A DNA stretch of 59,146 bases from Actinomycetes bacterium (lineage in GTDB: Bacteria > Actinomycetota > Aquicultoria > UBA3085 > Oleimmundimicrobiaceae): positions 1 through 59,146 of the forward strand of contig JAUWKI010000007.1 in the NCBI GenBank assembly GCA_030614255.1, in the 5' to 3' direction. Below are positions 47,769-56,099 of the stretch, one piece after another; position 1 is the first letter of the stretch; every line of letters starts with the position of its first letter. The position numbers were made by a program, and so were the translations under genes. Below the pieces are notes generated by a model. That model saw only the letters and a list, made by a program, of their open reading frames with translations, had not been told where the DNA came from and searched no databases.

Positions 47769-48953
47769 ATGAAAAAAAAGATTTTGATTGGGATATCTGC
47801 CATTTTAATGCTGATGCTTTTTTTGGCGGGTTCTTTTCTTGCGGGATTTTATACGCACCAAAAATTCTTGGAGATTAAGGCCGAGAACATTCCACCACTG
47901 GATCTTTTTAAAGAGGCAATTTCGGAAATTAAACAAAACTATATTAAGGACGTATCCGACGATGAGCTTATGCGGGGAGCCATTAGAGGTGCGGCAGAAT
48001 CTCTTGGTGATCCTTATACGAAGTATTTAACCGGTGAGCAGGCGAAAATTTTGAAAGAGGAGATGTATGGTGAGTTCAATGGTATTGGTGCATATCTAGG
48101 CATGAAAGATGACAAATTGACGGTTATTTCTTCTATTGAAGGAACTCCTGCCGACGAAGCTGGGATTAAGGCCGGAGATTTAATTATTAAAGTTGACGAA
48201 GAGCTAACCGGGGGGATGTCACTCGATGAAGCCGTAGGTTTAATCAAAGGAGAAAAAGGAACTAAAGTCGTGCTCACAATAGTAAGAAAGGGTGTAGATG
48301 AGCCAATTGAATTTGAGATTGTTCGAGACAAGATTTTTATTCCAAACGTGGTTTCGAAAGTTTTAGAAGAAGATATTGGATATATCAGGATACATATGTT
48401 TAACAATAGAATTGGTGAGGATTTGGATGTAACTCTTAAGAAATTGAGAGGCGAAAATGTAAAAGGTATAATTCTTGATTTGCGCAATAACCCGGGCGGT
48501 ATTTTAGGCAGTGCTGTCGATGCGGTTAGCAAATTTGTGGAAGCTGGTGTTGTTGTTAAAGTCAGAGATAAAAGTGGGGAAATTGAGACCTATAATACAA
48601 AAGGCGGAGCGGATTTAGGTATCCCTCTTGTAGTCTTGGTGAACGAAGGCAGCGCAAGCGCTTCTGAAATTTTTGCCGGAGCCATCCAAGACCACGACAG
48701 GGGTGTTTTAGTTGGAGCGCAAACCTTTGGGAAAGCGTCTGTTCAGTCTGTTATAAAGCTCTCAGATGGTTCGCGCCTAGTTATAACCACTGCCTCCTAT
48801 TTTACTCCTAATGGAAGAGATATTCATGAAGAGGGCATAAAACCGGATATCATTGTAGAGATGGGCGAAGAGAATGAAACGGAAGAGGATTTGCAACTCG
48901 AGAGAGCAAAGTCTGTCTTAAAAGAGATGTTTGCAGGGGAAGAAGCTGCATAG
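47769..48953 (+). CDS. ctpA: S41-family C-terminal processing peptidase
   Basis: This 394-residue protease has an N-terminal membrane anchor or signal (residues 5-27), a PDZ domain (about 100-185) and a tail-specific protease domain with the Ser-Lys dyad in NEGSASASE (292-300) and GKAS (321-324). LDLRNNPGG is another family mark. It would cut proteins at the C-terminus outside the membrane. Bacillus has a ctp gene (yvjB) directly after ftsEX, and partner hydrolases can be Ctp substrates, so it may tune the M23 protein next door. It starts 15 bases after that gene. Confidence 0.93.
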   Translation: MKKKILIGISAILMLMLFLAGSFLAGFYTHQKFLEIKAENIPPLDLFKEAISEIKQNYIKDVSDDELMRGAIRGAAESLGDPYTKYLTGEQAKILKEEMYGEFNGIGAYLGMKDDKLTVISSIEGTPADEAGIKAGDLIIKVDEELTGGMSLDEAVGLIKGEKGTKVVLTIVRKGVDEPIEFEIVRDKIFIPNVVSKVLEEDIGYIRIHMFNNRIGEDLDVTLKKLRGENVKGIILDLRNNPGGILGSAVDAVSKFVEAGVVVKVRDKSGEIETYNTKGGADLGIPLVVLVNEGSASASEIFAGAIQDHDRGVLVGAQTFGKASVQSVIKLSDGSRLVITTASYFTPNGRDIHEEGIKPDIIVEMGEENETEEDLQLERAKSVLKEMFAGEEAA

Positions 48954-48958
48954 AAGTT

Positions 48959-51037
48959 ATGAATCTAAGCGATGAAATCATTAATTTAATGCGTGATAAA
49001 AAGTACCGACCACTTAACTTACCCGAAATTGCCGGTAAACTTGGGAAATCTAACTTTATCTCCATTCAAGAAACACTCAATCAACTTGAAAACAAGGGTG
49101 AGATTGTAAAGACAAAAAAAGATAAGTACAATCTGCCCGAAAGAGCGAATGTTGTGGTCGGACGTCTTCAAACCAACAGGCGAGGGTACGGTTTTGTTTC
49201 TGCGGAAGCACATGATATTTATGTATCTAAGTTCAATATGTGCGGTGCGCTACATAAAGACAGGGTTATGGTTCGTTTGATTGGTCGCAGATATAAAGAT
49301 GGCAACGTCGAAGGTAAAGTTATAAAAATTCTCGAAAGAGCCAATAATAAAATTGTTGGAAAATTTGTTATTAAAAACAAAACTGCCTATGTTTTTCCAA
49401 CCGATAAGAAGATATTTTGCAGGATTGTCATTCCACCTAAATTAACGCTTGGAGCGAAGAACAACCAGTTAGTTGTGTGTGAAATCGAACAGTGGTCACT
49501 CAAAAAAAGGCCTACCAGAGGTAGAGTCATTGAGGTTTTGGGAGATACTTCAGCCAAAAACGTGGAAATTGAGGTGGTAATCAGGGAGCATAACCTGCCG
49601 ACATCTTTCTCCCCAACCGTGAGCAAAGAGTGCGAATCTATCTCCGACACAGTTTTGGCCGAGGACATATCTAACAGAAAAGATTATAGGGATATGTTTA
49701 CGGTGACGATTGATGGGCTTGATGCCAAAGACTTCGATGATGCCATCTCCATCTGCAAAGATGGGAGTAATTTTAATCTGATTGTTCACATCGCTGATGT
49801 TTCGCACTATTTTGGAGTCGATACAGCTCTGGGCGAAGAAGCAAGAGAACGCGGGAACAGCGTTTATTTAGTAGACAGGGTAATTCCAATGTTACCGCCA
49901 AAACTTTCCAATGGCATATGCAGCCTTAATCCTAAAGTAGATAGGTTATCTTTCTCTGTTGAGATGGTTATAGATACCACTGGTGAAGTTAAGGATTTTG
50001 GTATATCTGAGGGTGTTATAAGAAGCGACGTTCGGCTTACCTATAAAGAGGTTGATGAGCAAATTAAAAGAGGTAAGTTTGAAGACAAAAAGGTCGGGAA
50101 GTTAATCAATGATTTAAGAGAGCTCAGCGATATTTTAGAAGCAAGGCGGCTAAAGAGGGGAAGCTTGAATTTTGAGACCATTGAGCCCAAGATTTTGTTG
50201 GATGAAAATTCGAAGCCCTTTGATGTGATAATTCGAGAGAGAACGATTGCGACGGAGCTTATTGAAGAGACAATGATTCTTACGAACGAAGTCGTAGCGG
50301 GTTTTATGTATCATCAGGAAGCTCCCATGATCTATCGTGTACACGAGGAGCCGGATTATGAAGTCTTAATGCAACTTGAGGAATTATTGAAAGAGTTGGG
50401 CTATTCGGTAAAAGGCAAAATCAATCATCCAAAAAACCTTCAAAAAATATTGGCTTTTGCCCACAAAAGACCCGAAAAATTGCTTATAAACTCGCTTCTT
50501 TTAAGATCTATGAAGCGGGCAAGATATTATCCTGAATGTGTTCCACATTTTGGCCTGGCTTCGCCACATTACACCCATTTCACCTCTCCTATAAGGCGAT
50601 ATTCTGACCTGGTTGTTCATCGTTTTGTCAAAGGGGTTTTAAAATCACAGCTTAAAGGGAAACAATTAATTAAATTGACCGATAAACTGTATGATATATG
50701 TGAGCATATCTCTATACGTGAGCGTGAGGCGGAGGACGCGGAGAGAGAGACCGTTAATATCAAGCTCTGCGAACTGATGAGTGAACATGTAGGAGAAGTC
50801 TTTAAGGGCACGATTACCGGCGTTGCGCAATATGGGTTATTTGTTCAACTTGAAAATTCAGTAGAAGGATTGGTTCATGTCAAATTTTTAAATGACGATT
50901 TCTATACATACGATAGCGAACATTTTCTTTTGCGTGGCGAAAGGTTGGGTAAGATTTACCGACTGGGTGAACGAATTATGGTTAAATTAATAAGCGTTGA
51001 TGTTAGAGAAAGAAGAATAGATTTTGTGGTAGTTTAA
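48959..51037 (+). CDS. rnr: Ribonuclease R
   Basis: This 692-residue 3'-5' exoribonuclease degrades structured RNA and takes part in trans-translation. It has an N-terminal winged helix (residues 1-60), cold-shock domains (about 62-220), the RNB catalytic domain with DAKDFDDAISI supplying metal-binding aspartates, and a C-terminal S1 domain (about 610-690, GVAQYGLFVQLENSVEGLVHV in pieces). It ends right after S1, without the lysine-rich tail found in Escherichia coli. It starts five bases after ctpA and is followed by smpB and ssrA, its usual partners. Confidence 0.94.
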   Translation: MNLSDEIINLMRDKKYRPLNLPEIAGKLGKSNFISIQETLNQLENKGEIVKTKKDKYNLPERANVVVGRLQTNRRGYGFVSAEAHDIYVSKFNMCGALHKDRVMVRLIGRRYKDGNVEGKVIKILERANNKIVGKFVIKNKTAYVFPTDKKIFCRIVIPPKLTLGAKNNQLVVCEIEQWSLKKRPTRGRVIEVLGDTSAKNVEIEVVIREHNLPTSFSPTVSKECESISDTVLAEDISNRKDYRDMFTVTIDGLDAKDFDDAISICKDGSNFNLIVHIADVSHYFGVDTALGEEARERGNSVYLVDRVIPMLPPKLSNGICSLNPKVDRLSFSVEMVIDTTGEVKDFGISEGVIRSDVRLTYKEVDEQIKRGKFEDKKVGKLINDLRELSDILEARRLKRGSLNFETIEPKILLDENSKPFDVIIRERTIATELIEETMILTNEVVAGFMYHQEAPMIYRVHEEPDYEVLMQLEELLKELGYSVKGKINHPKNLQKILAFAHKRPEKLLINSLLLRSMKRARYYPECVPHFGLASPHYTHFTSPIRRYSDLVVHRFVKGVLKSQLKGKQLIKLTDKLYDICEHISIREREAEDAERETVNIKLCELMSEHVGEVFKGTITGVAQYGLFVQLENSVEGLVHVKFLNDDFYTYDSEHFLLRGERLGKIYRLGERIMVKLISVDVRERRIDFVVV

Positions 51038-51402
51038 ATTGGCTGATGGCTGATGGCTGATGGCTGATGGCTGATGGCAGATGGCGAATAGAGTATAGAT
51101 CATGAAGTATAGTAAAGCGGAGAGCATAGAGCTTAGAAAAAAATAACAAACAAACTACCGACTCCCGACTAAGAGACTACTGGCTGATGGCTCAACTTCC
51201 CCCTCTCTTGATGGGAGGGGATAAAGCCTGTCCGCCGTTGGCGGGGCAGATAGCTCAACCTCCCTCCCCCTTGACGGGGGAGGGTTAGCCTGCCTGCCGG
51301 CAGGCAGGGGTGGGGGTGAAAAGTTTCCAGTCGTTATTGATAAAGTATGATATAATGTGCAGCCCGAAAATTTCACTGGAGACTGGCAGCTGAAGGTTAA
51401 TT
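51038..51402 (+). repeat. Repeat block between rnr and smpB
   Basis: 365 bases without a gene. Five exact tandem copies of GGCTGAT (51041-51075) and two degenerate ones (to 51089) begin directly after rnr. Then come CTACCGACTCCCGACTAAGAGACT (from 51153), a CCGCCGTTGGCGGGGCAG fragment, TCCCTCCCCCTTGACGGGGG, and a CCTGCCTGCCGGCAGGCAGG copy (51289-51308) followed by GGTGGGGGTGAAAAG. Confidence 0.8.
51041..51089 (+). repeat. GGCTGAT tandem repeat
   Basis: Five perfect seven-base copies (51041-51075) followed by GGCAGAT and GGCGAAT. The same words occur singly in many intergenic gaps here. Confidence 0.9.
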
Positions 51403-51870
51403 ATGACTAAAAACAAAATTATAGAGCGGAACAAAAAAGCATATCATGACTATTTTATAGACGAGACCTATGAAGCCGGTATTGCTCTTCAGGGCAATGA
51501 AGTTAAATCTGTTCGTGCCGGCAAGGTAAGTCTTAAAGAGAGTTTTGCCCGTATCGATGGCGAAGAGGTCTTCCTGCATAATATGCATATTTCTCCATAT
51601 ACTTTTGGGAGAGTTGAAGAACAAGATCCTCGAAGGACCAGAAAGCTTCTTTTACGGAAAATGGAAATAAAGCGTCTTATAGGAAAAACAAAGGAAAAGG
51701 GCTACACGCTTATACCTCTTAAGGTTTACTTTTCCAATAATTTTGTTAAAATAGAGTTAGGACTCGCCAGAGGTAAAAAACTTTACGATAAGCGAAGGAC
51801 AATCGCCGAGAAAACAGCTAAGCGTGAAGTAGAGCGGGCCTTGAGAGAAAAAGTCAAAAGTGGAAAGTAA
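51403..51870 (+). CDS. smpB: SsrA-binding protein
   Basis: This 155-residue protein binds the tRNA-like part of tmRNA and brings it to stalled ribosomes. [38 protein letters not shown] (in pieces), LHNMHISPY and the basic C-terminal [24 protein letters not shown] are characteristic. Length is standard. Its RNA partner ssrA lies 139 bases downstream on the same strand and rnr is just upstream, so the trans-translation components are grouped. Confidence 0.96.
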   Translation: MTKNKIIERNKKAYHDYFIDETYEAGIALQGNEVKSVRAGKVSLKESFARIDGEEVFLHNMHISPYTFGRVEEQDPRRTRKLLLRKMEIKRLIGKTKEKGYTLIPLKVYFSNNFVKIELGLARGKKLYDKRRTIAEKTAKREVERALREKVKSGK

Positions 51871-52009
51871 AAACAGCTGATGGCTGATGGCGTATAGCAG
51901 ATGGTAAGTGAAGTGTTCTATTTATACTATCGGCTATCGAGGTCGCAAGGCCGGGCTATAGAGTGTGACACCGCAATTGGCGGGGGAACGAGCTATTAGC
52001 TAACAATTT

Positions 52010-52354
52010 GGGGGTGAACGGTTTCGACTGGGATGTCGAGGTAAGAGAAGCGAGTCGAGGTTCTAGTTCCTCGTAAAACCGCTAGAGCGTTTAAACTAAA
52101 CGCCGATAATTACGCACTGGCTGCTTAACAAAGCGGTCACGTCCCCTAGGATTTGCTTACGGTCTTAGGTGTGGCGTCGCAAGTAAGCTACTTTAGCTCC
52201 TATTCCTGTAAGAGTTAGGGGAACGTAACGGGATAGCTTTCAAGAAATCCCCGCTCATTGGGTTCTTGAGGGCGAATACTAAAGATGAGCTACACTCGTA
52301 GAAGTCTTATTTAGATGTTTCAGGACCGGAGTTCGATTCTCCGCACCTCCACCA
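52010..52354 (+). ncRNA. ssrA: Transfer-messenger RNA
   Basis: The 345-base tmRNA starts GGGGGTGAACGGTTTCGAC and ends GTTCGATTCTCCGCACCTCC-ACCA. The acceptor arms GGGGGTG and CACCTCC pair, with a G-U. The tag reading frame begins with GCT at 52081 and ends at TAA 52126-52128, encoding ARAFKLNADNYALAA, with the standard ALAA protease signal. It is a one-piece molecule with an encoded CCA. smpB and rnr lie just upstream. A TATACT sequence at 51923-51928 may be its -10 element. Confidence 0.97.
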
Positions 52355-52356
52355 TT

Positions 52357-52428
52357 CGACTCCTCCGATAGTCATCGGAGTCGCTCACCATTCGCCCTTC
52401 GGGCTACGAATGGCAAGCCATTTTTTTT
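52357..52428 (+). terminator. Hairpins and terminator after ssrA
   Basis: A CGACTCC...GGAGTCG hairpin (52357-52383) is followed by AATGG-CAAG-CCATT with eight T residues (52409-52428). A further hairpin-like GCCCTTCC...GGAGGGC lies at about 52440-52472. The rest of 52473-52600 shows nothing recognisable. Confidence 0.65.
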
Positions 52429-52608
52429 GAGGCGAAGAATGCCCTTCCGTAACTCGTAAGAGTGAAGGAGGGCTATTTTATTAGTGTTATAAACCACCGG
52501 GGTTCACCGATTAAATCTCTCCACTTTTTAAACCTCTTTACACAAAAATAAATTTTTATAATCACCAGCCCGTGCTTAATTCACTTTGTAATAAAATCGA
52601 ACATAGCA

Positions 52609-52640
52609 TTGACCAATTATCTTACATACTATAAGATAAT
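52609..52640 (+). promoter_or_regulatory. Promoter and operator of the Xre-Panacea gene
   Basis: TTGACC (52609-52614), 17 bases, TAAGAT (52632-52637). A perfect inverted repeat ATTATCTTA (52616-52624), seven bases, TAAGATAAT (52632-52640) covers the spacer and -10 element, as expected for autorepression by the Xre domain of the antitoxin. Confidence 0.7.
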
Positions 52641-52661
52641 AAAAGAAGGGGGGAGAAATTG

Positions 52662-53441
52662 ATGGTTAAAACTGGAGGGAAAATAAAGGAATTGAGAACC
52701 TGCTTTGGAATGAGTCAGCAAGAACTTGCAGGTAAGTTAGGTGTTTCGCGTCCTGCAATTTCTCAAATTGAAAAAGGAGAAAGAAAGATTGCTGCTGAGG
52801 AATTAATAAAACTCTCGGAGGTATTTAATCTTTCCATAGACAGTTTGCTGGATTTAAAAAAAGAACCGGAAGTAATTTTGCAAGAAGCTAAAAAGGGAAA
52901 AAAGATTAAATCCCAAATCAGAATCAATATTCCCCAAAGAAACTTAGAAAAATTTAAAGAGGTTCTTCTTTATATTCTTAACAAAGTTGGCTCAAAGCCG
53001 AATATTGGCGAGACTGTAATTTATAAACTACTTTATTTTATTGACTTTAATTATTATGAAAAATATGAAGAACAATTAATCGGCGCTTCCTACATTAAAA
53101 ATCGTTTTGGTCCCACACCGATAGAGTTTGAAAAGATAGTCCGTAAAATGATTGAAGATGGGGAGATTGAAAAAATTAAAAGCAGTTATTTCGATTTTCC
53201 ACAAACAAAATATTTACCCGTAAGAAAATATAATCTTGATAAATTAAACAACAGTAATGAAATTGAGATAATTGAGGATGTTTTGAAAAAACTTTCTGAC
53301 ATGAATGCTTCTCAAATAAGTGAACATTCCCACAATGATGTTCCTTGGCTAACAACAGAAGATGGGGAAATTATCGAATACGAATCTGTATTTTACAGAA
53401 CGCCTCCTTATTCGGTGAGGGAATACAGTGAAGATATTTAG
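52662..53441 (+). CDS. Xre-Panacea antitoxin
   Basis: This 259-residue protein has an Xre-type helix-turn-helix (about residues 6-60, FGMSQQELAGKLGVSRPAISQIEKGER in pieces) joined by a basic linker to a Panacea (DUF4065/SocA-like) domain (about 100-255: KLLYFIDFNYYEKYEEQLIGASYIKNRFGPTP and ISEHSHNDVPWLTTEDGEIIEYE in pieces). Panacea domains neutralise many unrelated toxins. The overlapping next gene encodes the likely toxin. ATG 52662 follows a GGGGGGAG. The clear operator upstream suggests that the protein represses its own promoter. Confidence 0.85.
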   Translation: MVKTGGKIKELRTCFGMSQQELAGKLGVSRPAISQIEKGERKIAAEELIKLSEVFNLSIDSLLDLKKEPEVILQEAKKGKKIKSQIRINIPQRNLEKFKEVLLYILNKVGSKPNIGETVIYKLLYFIDFNYYEKYEEQLIGASYIKNRFGPTPIEFEKIVRKMIEDGEIEKIKSSYFDFPQTKYLPVRKYNLDKLNNSNEIEIIEDVLKKLSDMNASQISEHSHNDVPWLTTEDGEIIEYESVFYRTPPYSVREYSEDI

Positions 53442-53817
53442 CGATATTTATCGCTGCCCCGAATTCAAAAATGATATGAAAAAACTTCTTAAAAAATTTA
53501 CGACTCTCGAAGAGGATCTAAAAATTTTCATAAAAAATCAGTTAAATCCTTATCACAAATTAAGTATAGACAATAAGGGAATCTTTCAAATCACCGGATT
53601 ACAAATTAAAAATCCTAAAATATACAAGGTAAAGAAGTTTGCTTGCCGTTCTCTTAAAGGCAAGGGAGTTAATTCCGGCATCAGAGTAATCTACGCTTAT
53701 TTTGAAAGCGAAGACAGGATTGATTTAATAGAAATTTATTACAAAGGTAATAAGGAAAATGAGGATAAGAAAAGGATTTTAAAGCATTATGAGCAGGACA
53801 AGGGGTCAGATTTTTAA
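53428..53817 (+). CDS. Putative RelE-like toxin of the Panacea pair
   Basis: This 129-residue basic protein starts at GTG inside the last 14 bases of the antitoxin gene, so translation is coupled. It has a lysine-rich helical N-terminal part (CPEFKNDMKKLLKKFTTLEEDL), then KIYKVKKFACRSLKGKGVNSG (in pieces), GIRVIYAYFES and IDLIEIYYKGNKENEDKKRI. This is the strand pattern of RelE/ParE-superfamily toxins and mRNA interferases. If so it would cut mRNA or block translation. Family assignment rests on pattern and partner only. Confidence 0.65.
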   Translation: MKIFSDIYRCPEFKNDMKKLLKKFTTLEEDLKIFIKNQLNPYHKLSIDNKGIFQITGLQIKNPKIYKVKKFACRSLKGKGVNSGIRVIYAYFESEDRIDLIEIYYKGNKENEDKKRILKHYEQDKGSDF

Positions 53818-53921
53818 TCTTGATATTTCAAAAAGAAAGTCAAAAAACAAGATACAATTTTTTAGCTGCCTTAAAGAGCATCCATCTTTATAAAAATCTG
53901 GCATGTCACAGTCGCAAAATG

Positions 53922-53950
53922 ACTTGACTTTTTAAAAATTGACTTGTAGA
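53922..53950 (+). promoter_or_regulatory. vapBC promoter
   Basis: TTGACT (53922-53927), exactly 17 bases, TAGAAT (53945-53950), 33 bases before the vapB ATG. A second TTGACT overlaps the spacer end. The remaining bases of 53818-53921 show nothing recognisable. Confidence 0.6.
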
Positions 53951-53982
53951 ATGATAATATAACTTGAGAGGGGAGATAAAAG

Positions 53983-54216
53983 ATGAAAACCACTTTGACT
54001 AAGCGCGGACAAATTGCCGTGCCGGCAGAGATAAGAAAAAAATTTAGACTTCAACCTGGCTCCAAACTTTATTGGTTGAATACAGGCAAGGAAATTAAAT
54101 TGGTTCCTGTTTCCGCAGATCCCATCGAAGCAATGTATGGTTCAGCTTCGGGGAAAAAGCTGACTGAAAAACTGTTGAAGGAGCGCCGAAAGGACAAGGA
54201 ACGTGAGAAAAGATAG
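53983..54216 (+). CDS. vapB: AbrB-type antitoxin
   Basis: This 77-residue protein has an N-terminal SpoVT/AbrB swapped-hairpin DNA-binding domain (TTLTKRGQIAVPAEIRKKFRL with QPGSKLYW), followed by a charged C-terminal tail that would wrap around the toxin. GAGGGGAG precedes the ATG. It overlaps the PIN toxin gene by 14 bases. It should bind its own promoter and neutralise the next gene's product. Confidence 0.88.
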   Translation: MKTTLTKRGQIAVPAEIRKKFRLQPGSKLYWLNTGKEIKLVPVSADPIEAMYGSASGKKLTEKLLKERRKDKEREKR

Positions 54217-54628
54217 ACCAAGGTATCTGTTGGACACATCAGCTCTTTTAACTTTTTTAGAGGGCGAAGGTGGAGCGGAAACGGTTAAGGATATCTTACT
54301 CTTGGCTCAAGATGATAAGGCCGATGTCTTCATCTCCTTCTCTTCATTAATTGAGGTTTATTATATTATCCTTCAAGAAGAAGGGGAAGAAATCGCCGAT
54401 TTGCGATTCGTTGCGTTAATGGAGCTTCCGGTCCAAGTTTTAAAATCTCTCGAAGAAACATTCATTCTTACTACGGGAAGGTTTAAGGCTGTTTATCCAA
54501 TTTCATTTGCTGATGCAGTAATTGCCGCTCATGCTCAATTAAATAATGCAATCTTGGTCCATAAAGACCCCGAGTTTCTATCCATTAAGGATGAAGTTAA
54601 GCAGGAAGTTTTGCCCTTTAAGAAGTAG
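54203..54628 (+). CDS. vapC: PIN-domain toxin
   Basis: This 141-residue endoribonuclease-type protein has the PIN acidic residues in place: Asp11 in LLDTSALL, Glu51 in SLIEVYY, Asp104 in SFADAVIAA and Asp122 in HKDPEF. VapC toxins usually cleave tRNA or rRNA. It starts at GTG inside the end of vapB. Together with the Panacea pair it forms a toxin-antitoxin patch between tmRNA and murI. Confidence 0.9.
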   Translation: MRKDRPRYLLDTSALLTFLEGEGGAETVKDILLLAQDDKADVFISFSSLIEVYYIILQEEGEEIADLRFVALMELPVQVLKSLEETFILTTGRFKAVYPISFADAVIAAHAQLNNAILVHKDPEFLSIKDEVKQEVLPFKK

Positions 54629-54661
54629 ATTTTATGGATTCGCTGCAAAGAATTCTCCACT

Positions 54662-54693
54662 TAAACCCCGAAATGTAAACTTTCGAGGTTTTT
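54662..54693 (+). terminator. Terminator after vapC
   Basis: AACCCCGAAA and TTTCGAGGTT arms (one mismatch) with a short loop, followed by TTT. Confidence 0.6.
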
Positions 54694-54762
54694 GTGTTTT
54701 AATTATAAGAAATTCCATCTATAATAATTCAGTCATTTTCTAGATAGCGTTGAGGTGTTTAA

Positions 54763-55563
54763 GTGAACGATAAACCGATAGGTATTTTTGATTCTGGAAT
54801 AGGTGGATTAACAGTCGCCAGCGAAGTAATGAGGCAACTTCCTAATGAAAATATTATTTACTTTGGGGATACGGCCCGTTTTCCCTATGGGCCTCGAAGT
54901 GCTGAAGAGCTTAAAAAATTCGTCTTCCAGATAGTCAATTTTTTACAGAATGAAGAGGTTAAATTTATCGTTATCGCTTGCAATAGTGCGTCCTCCGCGG
55001 CGCTGGAGGTTGCTCAGGAGCATTTCGATATCCCAGTCATTGGAGTAGTAGAGCCCGGAGCAAGGGCGGCGGCGCAGGTGACGCGCAATCATCGGATAGG
55101 AGTCATAGGCACTCAGGCAACCATTTCAAGCAGTGCTTATGTTAAGGCGGTACGTACTTTTGATGCGGGTGCAAGAGTTTTTCAGCAAGTTACCCCTGAG
55201 TTGGCAGATTTTGTAGAAAATGGTGAACTGAGCGGTAAAAAAGCGGAAGATATGATAAAAAGATATTCAAACTCTTTAATCGAAGCAGATATAGATACTT
55301 TGATTTTGGGATGCACACATTATCCTTTGCTTAGTAAAACCATCCAAAAAATTATTGGAGAAGAAGTTATTCTCATAAGCTCGGCCGAGGAAGCGGCAAA
55401 AGAAGTTGGAGAAATTCTTGCTCGCAAAGACCATAAACGAAAAAACAAAATTCCTCAGACCCATCGCTTCATTTCCAGCGGGGACAAGAGCAAGTTTCTA
55501 GAGTTGGGAAGCAGATTTTTAGGTAAAGAGATAAGAGTTGTTGAAGAAATTAAATTGGGATAG
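54763..55563 (+). CDS. murI: Glutamate racemase
   Basis: This 266-residue enzyme makes D-glutamate for peptidoglycan. GIFDSGIGGLTV contains the conserved Asp10, and the two catalytic cysteines are Cys73 in IACNSASSAAL and Cys184 in LGCTHYPLL. Length is normal. It starts at GTG after GAGGTG. The order murI, MBL-fold protein, rph, rdgB matches that of Mycobacterium and other Actinobacteria, with a QueT-like gene inserted here. Confidence 0.95.
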   Translation: MNDKPIGIFDSGIGGLTVASEVMRQLPNENIIYFGDTARFPYGPRSAEELKKFVFQIVNFLQNEEVKFIVIACNSASSAALEVAQEHFDIPVIGVVEPGARAAAQVTRNHRIGVIGTQATISSSAYVKAVRTFDAGARVFQQVTPELADFVENGELSGKKAEDMIKRYSNSLIEADIDTLILGCTHYPLLSKTIQKIIGEEVILISSAEEAAKEVGEILARKDHKRKNKIPQTHRFISSGDKSKFLELGSRFLGKEIRVVEEIKLG

Positions 55564-55574
55564 GAGTAAGATTT

Positions 55575-56099
55575 ATGAAAGCAATGAAAACCCATTTCTT
55601 AACACGCGCAGCGGTAATTGCGGCACTCTACGCTACTTTAACTATTATTTTTGCACCGATAAGCTATGGCCAAATCCAGATAAGGGTGTCTGAGGCGTTG
55701 ACTGTGCTTGCTTACTTTGAACCGACGGCGATTCTCGGTCTTTATGTGGGGTGTTTGATTGCCAACATATGGGGGCAACTTGGTCCCTTGGACGTTTTCT
55801 TCGGCTCTTTCTTAACGCTCATAGCAGCTTGTCTTACTTGGGCAATTGGTAGACTTTTTTTAAAAAGCTCTCAGAAAACTTACATCTACAAAGGGTCGTT
55901 ACTTGGATTGTTACCGCCCGTTCTGGTCAATGCTTTCGGGGTAGCTTTTATATTAAAGATTGTTCTTGGACTTCCCTATTGGATAACTGTTTTATATGTG
56001 GGAGTGGGCCAAACCATAGCAATTTATGTGTTGGGCTATCCTCTTCTCATCGTTCTTTTAAAAAGAAAGGTTTTATCCGAAGAAGAGGGAGCTAGATGA
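55575..56099 (+). CDS. queT: QueT-family transporter
   Basis: This 174-residue membrane protein has five to six predicted helices and the family motif ISYGQIQIRVSEALTVLAYFEPTAILGLYVGCLIANIWG (in pieces). QueT proteins are thought to be substrate-binding (S) components of ECF transporters that import queuosine precursors. The motif VRVSEAL-like stretch is distinctive. No preQ1 riboswitch is evident upstream, and no ECF energising module is nearby. It overlaps the next gene by four bases. Confidence 0.87.
   Translation: MKAMKTHFLTRAAVIAALYATLTIIFAPISYGQIQIRVSEALTVLAYFEPTAILGLYVGCLIANIWGQLGPLDVFFGSFLTLIAACLTWAIGRLFLKSSQKTYIYKGSLLGLLPPVLVNAFGVAFILKIVLGLPYWITVLYVGVGQTIAIYVLGYPLLIVLLKRKVLSEEEGAR

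Noticed and set aside
48014-48532. Minus-strand open frame of 172 codons opposite ctpA
   Set aside because: Shadow of the S41 protease gene; serine/threonine-rich translation typical of antisense reading.
52348-52394. Short CACCATTCG direct repeat at the end of ssrA as an attachment site
   Set aside because: Only nine bases, 37 apart, and inside terminator hairpins; no matching copy at the far end of the toxin-antitoxin patch.
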